NCBI RefSeq assembly: GCF_039975415.1
Contig: NZ_JBDWHD010000004.1
Length of the DNA stretch: 64,000 nt
Direction: 5' to 3' (one strand)
From: Ascidiaceihabitans sp039975415
GTDB lineage: Bacteria; Pseudomonadota; Alphaproteobacteria; Rhodobacterales; Rhodobacteraceae
Shown: one piece after another, positions 25,346 to 33,810 of the stretch
Layout: every line of letters begins with the position of its first letter
How positions within the stretch are numbered: position 1 is the first letter of the stretch
Position numbers and translations under genes: made by a program
The notes under the pieces: generated by a model
What the model was told of the DNA's origin: nothing
Database searches by the model: none
Seen by the model: only the letters and a program-made list of their open reading frames with translations

Positions 25346-26152
25346 TCACCGGATAAGATTTGGCCGCAAGCGTAGTTTTGGGCGTACGTTTGACGGCAAA
25401 TGACGATTTAAACGGCGGTTGATCGCGCCAAAAATAGAAATCACGATCAACGTCAGAACAATGAAGTACATTGCCAGAATGGGATAGGGAATAAACGGGT
25501 TGAAGGTTTTGTCGGCAAAGTAGCTTGCATAATAAAGGGCATCGCCGCGTTGCTGCCACGCTGGAAAACCACTGAAAAAGACCAATGTGGTGGCGTGAAA
25601 CAAAAAGATGGCTTCGTTGGTATAGGCAGGCCATGCAAGACGCAGCATGGTGGGCCAGATCACGCGTTTGAAGCGTGACCACCCCGACAGCCCATAGGCA
25701 TCTGCGGCTTCAACGTCACCTTTCGGGATGGACTGTAGCGCGCCGTAAAAAATCTCGCCCGAGTAGGCAGCCGTGTTGCAAAACAAGACGATCAAGGCCC
25801 CCAGCCATGCGGCCGTGAACGCATCAAAGAAGGGGGATACGGTCTTAAGCTGCAAAAACAGGAAGTACCCGAAAAAGAACTGGATGAACAAAGGTGATCC
25901 GCGAAACAAGAAGATGAACCATTCTGCGGGTTTGCGGACCCAAACATTGCCAGAGGCTTTGCCGACAGCCAAAGCCGTTGCAAAGACAAACCCCGCGATC
26001 AGGGCGACGATGCCGAAGTACACGTTCCAGATCATGCCGGACCCGATCAACGTAAACTGCTGGCACAGCGTAAAATCATCACGCGGCAGCAGGCGTTCTC
26101 CGTAGCCCACAGCACGCAGCCCGTAGGCCATAATGGTCTCGTAGCAGGTCAT
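25346..26152 (-). CDS. ABC transporter permease (HisM type)
   Basis: A 268-residue polar-amino-acid-type permease with about five membrane segments. The coupling EAA loop is EAADAYGLSGWSRFKRVIWPTMLRLAWP, and FLFRGSPLFIQFFFGYFLF is the typical HisM/ArtM segment. It pairs with the HisQ-like permease, whose gene overlaps it by four bases. The solute is probably an amine, basic amino acid or polyamine, judging from the adjacent gamma-glutamyl ligases. GTG/ATG alternatives were not needed: the ATG at 26152 is coupled to the upstream stop. Confidence 0.92.
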   Translation of the reverse strand: MTCYETIMAYGLRAVGYGERLLPRDDFTLCQQFTLIGSGMIWNVYFGIVALIAGFVFATALAVGKASGNVWVRKPAEWFIFLFRGSPLFIQFFFGYFLFLQLKTVSPFFDAFTAAWLGALIVLFCNTAAYSGEIFYGALQSIPKGDVEAADAYGLSGWSRFKRVIWPTMLRLAWPAYTNEAIFLFHATTLVFFSGFPAWQQRGDALYYASYFADKTFNPFIPYPILAMYFIVLTLIVISIFGAINRRLNRHLPSNVRPKLRLRPNLIR

Positions 26153-27000
26153 GCCGCTTTCCTTTGGGCTTCACCGCCAGATGTGGCTTGGCCTTTGGTC
26201 AGCCGGGCCATGATCCGTGACAAAACAACTTCGGATACTTTGGTAAAGGCCAAATAAAACACCAGCAATGCAAGGAAATACCACATCCGCCAATCGCCGT
26301 GCGGATAATCCGTGAACCGCGCAGTCTTGTTACCGCCCAATTCGCGGGCCCAATAAACAATGTCTTCGATGCCCAGCAGGAAAAGCAACGGGGTGGCTTT
26401 GATCAGGACCATCCACAGGTTTGACAAACCGGGCAGGGCATAGACCCACATCTGTGGCACCAAAATGCGCCAGAATGTTTGGCGCGGTGTCATGCCGTAG
26501 CTTTCGGCGGTTTCCAATTGCGCCTTGGGTACGGCGCGCATCGCACCGAACAGAACGTTTGCGGCAAAAGCACCAAAAACAATCGCAAAGGTGAACACCG
26601 CGATCATAAAACCATAACTTTCATGAACCCATTGCGGCGCGTTCCCCAGCGGCATTTTGGCCGCTTGGCAAACAACAAAATCGCTGCCCTGACGGATGGG
26701 TTGATCCCAATCGGGACATTTGATTTTGTGGCGGGCCCATTCGATCATCTGATCAAGGGCGATCACAAAGAACAGGAAAAACGCAATGTCAGGCACACCG
26801 CGCACAACGGCGATATATCCGCGGCCCAACCACGACAGCGGTGTCACGCGGCTGCGTGCGGCGGAGGCACCGGCAAAGCCGAATGCAAGGGCTGCAGGGG
26901 CGGTGATGGCAAGAAGCAACAGAACCGTCAGCACCGACCAATAAATCGACATATGTTTGCCGGTGGTCAGGTAACACGCCATCCATTGCCAATCAGGCAA
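26149..27000 (-). CDS. ABC transporter permease (HisQ type), 5' end uncertain
   Basis: At least 283 residues with the EAA loop LETAESYGMTPRQTFWRILVPQMW and the segment VVRGVPDIAFFLFFVIALDQ. The listed start is TTG at 27000, chosen only because no ATG or GTG occurs further upstream; an ATG at 26982 is also possible. The same frame stays open to a TGA at 27103-27105 and reads FFNRAAPRGNPIFSFCTDPSLL directly before the TTG, which looks protein-like. The true start may be a rare codon (CTG 27082-27084 or ATT 27100-27102) or a sequencing or natural frameshift may exist. It follows the hairpin at 27091. Confidence 0.85.
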   Translation of the reverse strand: MPDWQWMACYLTTGKHMSIYWSVLTVLLLLAITAPAALAFGFAGASAARSRVTPLSWLGRGYIAVVRGVPDIAFFLFFVIALDQMIEWARHKIKCPDWDQPIRQGSDFVVCQAAKMPLGNAPQWVHESYGFMIAVFTFAIVFGAFAANVLFGAMRAVPKAQLETAESYGMTPRQTFWRILVPQMWVYALPGLSNLWMVLIKATPLLFLLGIEDIVYWARELGGNKTARFTDYPHGDWRMWYFLALLVFYLAFTKVSEVVLSRIMARLTKGQATSGGEAQRKAA

Positions 27001-27090
27001 GAGGCTGGGGTCTGTGCAAAAGCTAAAAATGGGATTGCCTCGTGGTGCGGCGCGATTGAAGAATGAAGAGACGGCTGTAGACAGGAAAGA

Positions 27091-27115
27091 GGGGGCTGAA
27101 ATTCATCCAGCCCCC
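27091..27115 (-). terminator. Hairpin between binding protein and permease genes
   Basis: gggggctg and cagccccc form an 8-bp GC-rich stem with a 9-base loop, 14 bases after the stop of the substrate-binding protein. TCTTTCCTGT follows on the minus strand. Such partial terminators keep binding-protein mRNA in excess over the membrane subunits. The stem also covers the possible upstream start of the permease. Confidence 0.65.
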
Positions 27116-27128
27116 GCCGTTCGAGGTC

Positions 27129-27854
27129 TTAGAACTGACCGCCGATTTCCCATTTGGTCAACAGCGCGTTCAAGGTGCCGTCTTCTTTCATGGAACCGAT
27201 GGCCGCATCGAATTTGGCGCGCAATTCGCCGTCGCTTTCACGCAGACCCATGCCGACGCCGCCGCCGATCATTTCTTCTTGGGCCAAAAGCATCATATCC
27301 GCTTTTTCGTCTGCGATTGGTGTCAGGAACGCTTTGTCGGCCAGAACCGCGTCTGCTTCACCGTTTTCAACGGCTGCGATTGTTTCTTCTGGCGTTGCAA
27401 ATTCAACCAAAGTCGCACCGGAGGCTGCGATGAAAGACGCCTGAATGGTGTTTGTTTGTGCCGCGATGACGCCACCTTTGATGTCTGCGTCTGCGGACAT
27501 TGCCAAGTAGGCGGAGGGGTCAGGCAATGTGTAGCCTTGCGTGAAATCAATCACTTCGTCACGCTCGGCTGTGATGGACATGCCCGCGATGATCGTGTCG
27601 TAGTTGCCGGATACGAGGTTCGGGATGATGCTGTCCCACTCGTTTGTGACCCATTCGCAGGTCAGTTCGGCACGTTTGCACAGCTCGTCGCCCAATTCGC
27701 GCTCAAAGCCGTCGACTTCGCCAGCGTCATTGATGAAGTTGTAGGGGGGGTAGGCGCCTTCGGTGCCCATGCGCACGGTTTTGCCGTGGCCGTCTGCAAA
27801 TGCCATGCCAGCTGTCAGTGCCAGCGCGGCGGTGCCCAAGATCAGTTTTTTCAT
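27129..27854 (-). CDS. ABC transporter substrate-binding protein (SBP_bac_3)
   Basis: A 241-residue periplasmic binding protein of the polar amino acid/opine cluster. The signal peptide is MKKLILGTAALALTAGMAFA with cleavage before DGHG. The mature protein opens VRMGTEGAYPPYNFIND, the classical ligand-site signature, and contains NLVSGNYDTIIAGMSITAERDEVIDFTQGY. The ligand is likely a basic amino acid or polyamine, inferred from the catabolic genes downstream. It is between the ATPase gene (32 bases upstream) and a hairpin that probably raises its level over the permeases. Confidence 0.93.
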   Translation of the reverse strand: MKKLILGTAALALTAGMAFADGHGKTVRMGTEGAYPPYNFINDAGEVDGFERELGDELCKRAELTCEWVTNEWDSIIPNLVSGNYDTIIAGMSITAERDEVIDFTQGYTLPDPSAYLAMSADADIKGGVIAAQTNTIQASFIAASGATLVEFATPEETIAAVENGEADAVLADKAFLTPIADEKADMMLLAQEEMIGGGVGMGLRESDGELRAKFDAAIGSMKEDGTLNALLTKWEIGGQF

Positions 27855-27886
27855 AGGTATTCTCCCGTTTGGTTTTTTTGTTTACG

Positions 27887-28663
27887 TCAGTGCGCGGTGG
27901 ATGAAAGAAAGCCGCGCAGGCGTTCGGATTTGGGTGCGCCAAACAGTGCCTTTGGCGCCCCTTGTTCTTCAATAAGACCTTGATGCAAAAAGACCACGTG
28001 GTCTGATACATCAGCGGCCAGTTTCATATCGTGTGTGACGATGATCATGGTGCGGCCTTCTGCGGCCAAGTCTTTGATCACCTTGATGACTTCTTGTTCC
28101 AGTTCAGGGTCCAGCGCACTTGTTGGCTCATCAAACAGCAAAGCTTCGGGTTCCATGCAAAGTGCACGTGCAATCGCCGCACGTTGTTGTTGCCCACCCG
28201 AAAGCTGTGCGGGAAACACGTCGCATTTGTCGCCAATGCCCACCTTGTCCAGATACGCTCGTGCGGATTTTTCCACTTCGGACTTGTCACGTCCCAATAC
28301 GGTCAGCGGCGCTTCCATGACATTTTGCAGAATTGTCATGTGTGACCAAAGATTGAACTGCTGAAAGACCATCGACAGGTTGGTGCGAATTCGCAAAACT
28401 TGGCGGCTGTCTGCGGGGCGTCGCCCATGCCCCTGACCCTTCCAGGACACAGGCTCGCCTTTGAAGACGATCTCGCCTTTCTGGCTGTCTTCCAAAAGGT
28501 TGCAGCACCGCAAAAGCGTTGATTTGCCGGACCCCGAGGAGCCGATCAAAGACACCACGTCGCCACGTTTCGCTGTGATATCAACGCCTTTAAGCACCTC
28601 AAGGGCGCCGTATGCTTTGTGCAAGCCGGATATGTCTATGACGGGTGTGGTTGTGTCTGTCAC
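27887..28663 (-). CDS. ABC transporter ATP-binding protein (HisP type)
   Basis: A 258-residue ATPase. Walker A is LIGSSGSGKSTLLR, the signature is LSGGQQQRAAIARAL, Walker B is ALLFDEPTSALDPE and the switch histidine is in IIVTHDMKLAADVSDHVVFLHQG. The longer insertion RRPADSRQVLRIRTNLSMVFQQFNLW is typical of the HisP/ArtP group. It is the first gene of the leftward transport and catabolism run, with a 110-base AT-rich promoter region upstream. No specific regulator gene of the operon was found in the window. Confidence 0.95.
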   Translation of the reverse strand: MTDTTTPVIDISGLHKAYGALEVLKGVDITAKRGDVVSLIGSSGSGKSTLLRCCNLLEDSQKGEIVFKGEPVSWKGQGHGRRPADSRQVLRIRTNLSMVFQQFNLWSHMTILQNVMEAPLTVLGRDKSEVEKSARAYLDKVGIGDKCDVFPAQLSGGQQQRAAIARALCMEPEALLFDEPTSALDPELEQEVIKVIKDLAAEGRTMIIVTHDMKLAADVSDHVVFLHQGLIEEQGAPKALFGAPKSERLRGFLSSTAH

Positions 28664-28773
28664 GATGTGAGATGCATCTTTGTTGAGTCTGTCGATGCAA
28701 TATAAGGCGGCAAATTGTGTTACTTTGCAACTTGAAAACGACGGTTTTTCAGCAATTTACCTTTCGCTTGCCG

Positions 28774-29511
28774 TTAGGGCAACTTTGGAATGTCCAACGC
28801 GAGGTACGCAGCTTTGGGGATATGAACCAACCCTTTGAGGTGCAAAAGACCCAAATCTTCGGGGGTCGTGGCTTTGATCCCGGCTTGAACAGCACGCGCG
28901 ATCATATCGGCGTCCGTTGAGTGCGACGTGATATAGGGCAGGCCGGGCGTGGGGACGGTTTTGTCTATGACGCGCAACTGCTTCACAAGTGCGGGATCCT
29001 GACGATGCAACATGCGCCACGTCAGCGCGTCCAGCGCTGCGAAATCCGCGTGTCCCTCTGCGACAGACTGTGCGGAAAGCGCATGGTCCCCTGTGGCAGG
29101 GCCGGTTTCGAAGGCAAGTCCAGCCTGTTTGAAATGCGCCACAGGTGCTGCCCACCCCGATTGCGAAAGCCCTTCGTTATACGCCATGTTGCGATGTTCA
29201 AGATCGCAAAGCGCGTGCGCGGGATCGTCTTTGCGCACCACGATGACGCTGCGGTAAAACCCCGGCGGGCAGCCTTCGATCGCGTAATCCGGCGTGCCGA
29301 CAAGCTGCACCTTGGCGTGCAAATGGGCGCGGTAGGGCAGGCCGCAGGTTTGGGCCAACAACAAGTCGGGGTTTTGCCAGATGTCCCAAGCATCCCCGCC
29401 GCGCGTCAGATCATTGGGGGCATCGTCCAGAGTTTCGCTGATGTTTCGCCACAAAGCGTCTGTCGCAGCGGTGGCATAGGGCATGTCATACATGCCCAAA
29501 AATGCGATCAA
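28774..29511 (-). CDS. PhnD-like periplasmic-binding-fold protein without signal peptide
   Basis: A 245-residue member of the PhnD/SsuA/transferrin-like fold (PF12974 type): FLGMYDMPYATAATDALW at the start, PYRAHLHAKVQLVGTPDY, and GHADFAALDALTWRML with the ligand-loop character of phosphonate-binding proteins. There is no signal peptide, so it may act in the cytoplasm, or be exported by another route, or be a sensor. Its ATG overlaps the stop of the TerB-like gene by four bases. No transporter genes accompany it. The ligand is unknown. Confidence 0.75.
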   Translation of the reverse strand: MIAFLGMYDMPYATAATDALWRNISETLDDAPNDLTRGGDAWDIWQNPDLLLAQTCGLPYRAHLHAKVQLVGTPDYAIEGCPPGFYRSVIVVRKDDPAHALCDLEHRNMAYNEGLSQSGWAAPVAHFKQAGLAFETGPATGDHALSAQSVAEGHADFAALDALTWRMLHRQDPALVKQLRVIDKTVPTPGLPYITSHSTDADMIARAVQAGIKATTPEDLGLLHLKGLVHIPKAAYLALDIPKLP

Positions 29512-29954
29512 ACTGAAACCCTTTGCCGTGCCAGCGCACTGTCACGATCCGTGACACCCAAAAGGTTGGCAACAAGGCGTAAAAGCGCATCTTCTTCATC
29601 AGACCGGTTGCCGTCTGCCAACGCGACTTGCCACAAGGCTTCGATCACAGACAGGCGTTCATCGTAGGCCACAGCATCTTTGATGGCGCGGGTAAAGCGA
29701 ACGGTGTCAGGGGCTTCGGTTTCAAGTTGTTCCGCATTTTCGCAAAGTGCTGCGACGGCAGCCGGATCAAGACCATAACGCGTCTTGGCGATGGATTCGA
29801 CGCGTGCGCGTTCGGCGGCATCATAGTGACCATCCGAGCGGGCAACCCGGATCAACAGCGCAGTCAGCGCAAGCCGGGCATCGGTTTCGGGCAAAGGGGC
29901 GGGTTCGGGCTGTGTCAGCCTTTTTAAGAAATCTCCAAACATACAGACGGACAT
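29508..29954 (-). CDS. TerB-like helical protein
   Basis: A 148-residue protein with a TerB/tellurite-resistance-like helical domain: LTALLIRVARSDGHYDAAERARVESI and WQVALADGNRSDEEDALLRLVANLLGV, the two acidic, metal-binding-like helix pairs (DGHYDAAE and DGNRSDEE). Most stand-alone members have no proven link to tellurite. AGGAAGG immediately precedes ATG 29954; an upstream frame start lacks a site and an ATG four codons later is less well spaced. It is coupled to the PhnD-like gene. Confidence 0.8.
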   Translation of the reverse strand: MSVCMFGDFLKRLTQPEPAPLPETDARLALTALLIRVARSDGHYDAAERARVESIAKTRYGLDPAAVAALCENAEQLETEAPDTVRFTRAIKDAVAYDERLSVIEALWQVALADGNRSDEEDALLRLVANLLGVTDRDSALARQRVSV

Positions 29955-29981
29955 AGCCTTCCTGTCCCGCCGCGCCAATGG

Positions 29982-30629
29982 TTAACCCAAAATATTGATG
30001 TTCCCAAACCGCAGGTTGTCCAGTGCCAACCCTTGCGGGTCATCGTTCATGATGATGACGCCTGCAATATCGACGACGCCATTGTTGCGTTCAAAACCAA
30101 CGGCATACTCATGCAGCCGCTGGACACGCAACGTTGTGATAACCGAACCGTCACGGCGCAGAAACATCACGCGGGCGCGTCCGCCTTCACCGCCGCGAAT
30201 ATCAAAAGCCAACGCCGCTTGGTCTTCATCAAACAGGATTGAAATCGCCCCTTCGCCTTGACCGTCACGGGACGGAAACGCTGCGCGCCCATAGCCGTTT
30301 AGCACCTTGTTGCCGCTCATCATAACCAGTGACATCGTCTGGCCCGGCAGACCTGCCTGAGGGGTCAGCGGATTGTTCGCAGGACCGCGAACAGTGTCGA
30401 AATCGCCTGTATATCCCAGCGTTTGCCCAACAAAACGCTCTGCCAGAACCACGCCGGGCAAAACCCAAGGATCGTTTATCAGATGGCCGGGACCCATCGT
30501 CGCACTTTGGTCTTCAAACGTGATGACACGGGGCAAGGCCAGCGTATTTGGATCGACCTGACAAACAGGTGTCTCACAGGCAAATGCGGGTGCGGCCAGA
30601 AGGGCAAAAGGCAGAATAAAGCGAAACAT
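29982..30629 (-). CDS. Secreted protein of unknown function
   Basis: A 215-residue protein with a clean signal peptide (MFRFILPFALLAAPAFA, cleavage before CET), giving a mature protein starting with a cysteine pair (CETPVC). The rest is beta-rich and low in lysine (FDIRGGEGGRARVMFLRRDGSVITTLRVQ), as in extracellular jelly-roll or beta-sandwich domains. The cleavage site is Ala-Phe-Ala-Cys; a lipobox is not convincing, so a periplasmic location is favoured. I do not recognise a family. It lies between the TerB-like and DUF1330 genes, same strand. Confidence 0.75.
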   Translation of the reverse strand: MFRFILPFALLAAPAFACETPVCQVDPNTLALPRVITFEDQSATMGPGHLINDPWVLPGVVLAERFVGQTLGYTGDFDTVRGPANNPLTPQAGLPGQTMSLVMMSGNKVLNGYGRAAFPSRDGQGEGAISILFDEDQAALAFDIRGGEGGRARVMFLRRDGSVITTLRVQRLHEYAVGFERNNGVVDIAGVIIMNDDPQGLALDNLRFGNINILG

Positions 30630-30654
30630 ATCTGCCTTATACCACAGGTTGGCT

Positions 30655-30951
30655 TTAGCCCAAATAGCCTTCGACGATGATCATATTGCCGTCTGATACG
30701 TCGACGCGCATAGCCTTTGCCACTTGGTAGCCGTCACTTTCATAGCAGGCCACGGCGTCGGCATAGCTGGGAAATTCAATGACAACGGTACGTGTGTTCC
30801 ACGTGCCTTCGCGCAGTTCTTGTTGGCCGCCGCGTACCAGAAATTTCGCGCCATATTCAGCCAGCGGTGCGGCGTTGGCGGCGCGATACTTGTCGTAAGC
30901 TTCCACATCGTGCACGACGTTATGCGCGATCCAATATCCTTTTGCAGTCAT
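30655..30951 (-). CDS. DUF1330-family protein
   Basis: A 98-residue ferredoxin-like alpha/beta protein of the DUF1330 group, seen from GYWIAHNVVHDVEAYDKYRAANAAPLAEYGAKFLVRGG and the closing VVIEFPSYADAVACYESDGY. These small dimeric proteins have no defined reaction. It is 14 bases downstream of the rlmJ gene stop region and reads in the same direction, so co-transcription is likely. The start ATG is the only reasonable one. Confidence 0.88.
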   Translation of the reverse strand: MTAKGYWIAHNVVHDVEAYDKYRAANAAPLAEYGAKFLVRGGQQELREGTWNTRTVVIEFPSYADAVACYESDGYQVAKAMRVDVSDGNMIIVEGYLG

Positions 30952-30964
30952 GGGGCAGACCCTT

Positions 30965-31738
30965 CTAAATCTTTGAGAAAATCTTTGATATGCGTTTTGT
31001 TTCTTCGGCCGCGCCGTAAGGTGGGTTTAGCACGAACATGCCGGACCCGATCATGCCGTGACCGGGTTTGGCGGGGGCAAATCGCACCTCATGGCACAGC
31101 GCATCGGGATAGGTTTGACGTAGCAAATTGACCATGCCCTCCTGTGCGTTGTTGGCCAGAACCGGATACCAGATGGCGATGATGCCGACATTCCAAGCGC
31201 GTGTATATTTGCGCAAGTCTTTGGGGATGCTGACGTAATCTGCTTTGATTTCATAGCTTGGATCAATCAGCATGACACCGCGTCTGGGGGTGGGTGGCAG
31301 CAGGCTGTGCGCCATCGCAAACCCATCCGCCTTGTGGCAGGTGGCGGGGTAGGGCGACATGTTCAGTTCCAGCGCCGCATGTTCTGTTGGATGCAATTCG
31401 CACAGGTGAATGCTGTCTGTGGGGCGCAACAGGCTGGATGCGATCAACGGCGATCCGGGATAGGCGTTTTCGCCGTAGGTTCCGGCGATTTGCGACAACG
31501 CATCCCCGTATGGATGATCCACAAAGGCTTGGCGCAGACGTTGAATACCGGCAGCCGCTTCGGCGGTTTTCAAAGCCTCCGCGTCGGTCAAATCGTATAA
31601 TGCGCGCCCCGCATGTGTTTCAATATAGCTTAACGGTTTGTCCTTGGCCGTCAGATACCGCAGCATCCAAGCCATCAGGCTATGTTTATGAACATCCGCA
31701 AGATTTCCGGCGTGATAGATATGTTGGTAACTGAGCAT
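30965..31738 (-). CDS. rlmJ: 23S rRNA (adenine(2030)-N6)-methyltransferase
   Basis: A 257-residue RlmJ enzyme that methylates A2030 of 23S rRNA with SAM. The family opening MLSYQHIYHAGNLADVHKH is intact, SAM-site residues follow in YIETHAGRALYDL and MLIDPSYEIK, and the late FVLNPPYG provides an NPPY-type element. Twelve codons before this ATG are open but unlike the family, so 31738 is chosen. It reads together with the DUF1330 gene downstream. Confidence 0.94.
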   Translation of the reverse strand: MLSYQHIYHAGNLADVHKHSLMAWMLRYLTAKDKPLSYIETHAGRALYDLTDAEALKTAEAAAGIQRLRQAFVDHPYGDALSQIAGTYGENAYPGSPLIASSLLRPTDSIHLCELHPTEHAALELNMSPYPATCHKADGFAMAHSLLPPTPRRGVMLIDPSYEIKADYVSIPKDLRKYTRAWNVGIIAIWYPVLANNAQEGMVNLLRQTYPDALCHEVRFAPAKPGHGMIGSGMFVLNPPYGAAEETKRISKIFSKI

Positions 31739-31809
31739 GGCCGCGATATGAGGCGAAGCAGCTGCCCTGCGCAATGGAAAACGCAGTGGCAGACCGGGTT
31801 TTTATGCGG

Positions 31810-32889
31810 CTAGGGGGCGGCCAACCGCCCCAAGGTGTCTTCGCGCAAACTGGTGATGTATTTTGTACCGTCCGCGGTCTCGATCACACCCGTTGTAAAT
31901 GCAAAGCCGCCATCCGGATCATGCAGGGTTTCCAGAACCTCACCGGTTTCGCTGATCCGTGCAACCAACCCATAGCGTGTGGCCTTGGGGCGCATGGCGG
32001 CGGGCAAGCGCATCACCAGTTTGCGCAAGAACGGCTTGGGGGCCAAATCGTCGGCCTGTTGGGATCTGGGGCTAACGAACCCCATCCAGAATGTGCCGTC
32101 TGGGGCGCGGCTGATATTGTCAGGAAAGCTTGGGGTGTTTGCCAAAACGGTTTCCACGGATGACCCGTCAAGGGACACACGGCGCACGGCATAGGCGCCG
32201 GTTTCGATCACCAGAAAATGTGTTCCTGCGGCGTTGATCGCAAGCCCGTTTGCAAATTGTAACCCATCAAGGATCACACGGGTCTGGCCCGTTGCAGGGT
32301 CATAGCGCAGCACGCGGCCATGGCCGCCGTGTTCCATCAGGTCAAGAAATGAGGCCGGAAAGGTGCCGCCGTTGGCCACAGCCCCGAATCTTGTCGACGC
32401 ATCGGTAAAATAAATCGAACCGTCGGGGGCGATGTCCAAATCATCGGCGTAGTCGATGGGGGTGCCGTCGACGGTATTTGTCAGGACAGTCACAGTGCCT
32501 GCCGCATCCACTTGCACCAACCCTTTGGCGGCGTCTGCGATGTACAAAACCCCGTCATCTGTGGCCGAAATGCCCAACGGCAACCCGCCTGTGTTCGCAA
32601 ATTCGCTGACTGTGCCATCCGCAGGATCATAGGCCAGAATTGCACCGGAATGGCTGGCCATATAAAGCCTGCCGTCCGCGCCGATGGCCGCATCTTCGGG
32701 GCCAAATTCACCGTTCAGCGCAATGCGGTCCATGGCTTGTAGGGCTGTGTTGGGGGAAAACGCCCCTGTGTATCCCTGATTTTGCGGCGCGTCCCATGGC
32801 TGCGGATCAATAGGGACGGGCCAAAGCGTCAGATACAACGCCCCCGCCCCCAAAAGAACGGCACTTGCTTTTAAGACAGGTTTCAACAT
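31810..32889 (-). CDS. SMP-30/strictosidine-synthase-like beta-propeller protein
   Basis: A 359-residue six-bladed propeller. An N-terminal hydrophobic segment (LKASAVLLGAGALYLTLWPVP) anchors or exports it. Blade motifs recur: GPEDAAIGADGRLYMAS, YADDLDIAPDGSIYFTD, ANGLAINAAGTHFLVIE and FPDNISRAPDGTFWMGF; the last two match strictosidine-synthase-like lactonases and esterases with a calcium-binding centre. GGAG lies about eight bases before ATG 32889. The substrate is unknown. It follows a membrane-protein gene by four bases. Confidence 0.85.
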   Translation of the reverse strand: MLKPVLKASAVLLGAGALYLTLWPVPIDPQPWDAPQNQGYTGAFSPNTALQAMDRIALNGEFGPEDAAIGADGRLYMASHSGAILAYDPADGTVSEFANTGGLPLGISATDDGVLYIADAAKGLVQVDAAGTVTVLTNTVDGTPIDYADDLDIAPDGSIYFTDASTRFGAVANGGTFPASFLDLMEHGGHGRVLRYDPATGQTRVILDGLQFANGLAINAAGTHFLVIETGAYAVRRVSLDGSSVETVLANTPSFPDNISRAPDGTFWMGFVSPRSQQADDLAPKPFLRKLVMRLPAAMRPKATRYGLVARISETGEVLETLHDPDGGFAFTTGVIETADGTKYITSLREDTLGRLAAP

Positions 32890-32893
32890 GTGA

Positions 32894-33709
32894 TCAATCT
32901 CCGATCCAACGGCCAAGAAAGCGGCCCTTGACCATCCACGACAGCCCAAACGCCCATAGCGCGGCAGCTTCTACCCAGAAGGTGACATTGTACAGGTTCC
33001 ACCACGTCGGTTTGAACACAAAACTAACGGCCAACGCCCCAATAGATACAATCATCACAGTGCCCATGGCATAGTAAAGCGCGTTGCGGATGCGTTTTGT
33101 CTGGGTCAGGCTCCCATCGCTGTTCTTTTGATGCGGATCTGCGGCGGTGAACACAAACAGCGCAAACCACGCGAGAAACACAAAAAGGGTCGCGGCGCTT
33201 AGATAGTGCAAGCTGTCTGCGAACGAGAAAAGCGCGAAAGGCGTCACCAAATCCGGCAGGGCAGTGGCGTCGCCCGCGCCTTGCGTAAAGGCCATGATAG
33301 GACGGGCCAGAAACGTCGGATCGTCACAGCCATCGCCGCTTGTGGGAAACAGGGCGACACCGATGGCCGCGATCCCGGCCAGACCGGACAACCGCTTTTC
33401 GGCGCCCTTTGCGTCTTCGCCCTGATAGACCAGCAAGTACCCCCCGATGAACACGAGTGTGCCGATGAAAATACTGCCCAGAAATGGCGAATAGTAGGTG
33501 TGGCTGATGGAATCGCGGAAGCAGGCAGGCGGAATGCCGGGAATGGGACCGGTGAATGTTTGATAGTGGGCACCAACAATCATCACAAAGGGCAGACATA
33601 AGGCCAAAAGGCCAACAACAAAGGCCAGCTTCTTTGAACTGATTGCAGCATATCCGTTGTGATCGGGGGCTTGTTGGTAGCGGTGGCTGCTTGTTTGAAA
33701 AAGGGACAT
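32894..33709 (-). CDS. Polytopic membrane protein of unknown function
   Basis: A 271-residue protein with about six membrane segments, e.g. LAFVVGLLALCLPFVMIVGA, SIFIGTLVFIGGYLLVYQG, LFVFLAWFALFVFT and TVMIVSIGALAVSFVF. Conserved-looking polar residues occur in the loops (ISHTYYSPFLG, PTSGDGCDDP), which suggests an enzymatic or sensory centre at the membrane face. I do not recognise the family. The ATG at 33709 is used because the longer frame would need TTG. It is four bases upstream of the propeller gene, implying a pair. Confidence 0.75.
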   Translation of the reverse strand: MSLFQTSSHRYQQAPDHNGYAAISSKKLAFVVGLLALCLPFVMIVGAHYQTFTGPIPGIPPACFRDSISHTYYSPFLGSIFIGTLVFIGGYLLVYQGEDAKGAEKRLSGLAGIAAIGVALFPTSGDGCDDPTFLARPIMAFTQGAGDATALPDLVTPFALFSFADSLHYLSAATLFVFLAWFALFVFTAADPHQKNSDGSLTQTKRIRNALYYAMGTVMIVSIGALAVSFVFKPTWWNLYNVTFWVEAAALWAFGLSWMVKGRFLGRWIGD

Positions 33710-33810
33710 GGGCAAACTCGTTTGTTAAATGCAGACAAGTTTACCCATTTTACTCAGTTTGGCGAGTGTCGCGTTCTATACGGCTGTCGATTGAACCACC
33801 GCGGAACGGT

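Noticed and set aside
29508..29954. Tellurite resistance cluster
   Set aside because: A lone TerB-like domain, without terACDE or terZ genes, is common in bacteria that are not tellurite resistant.
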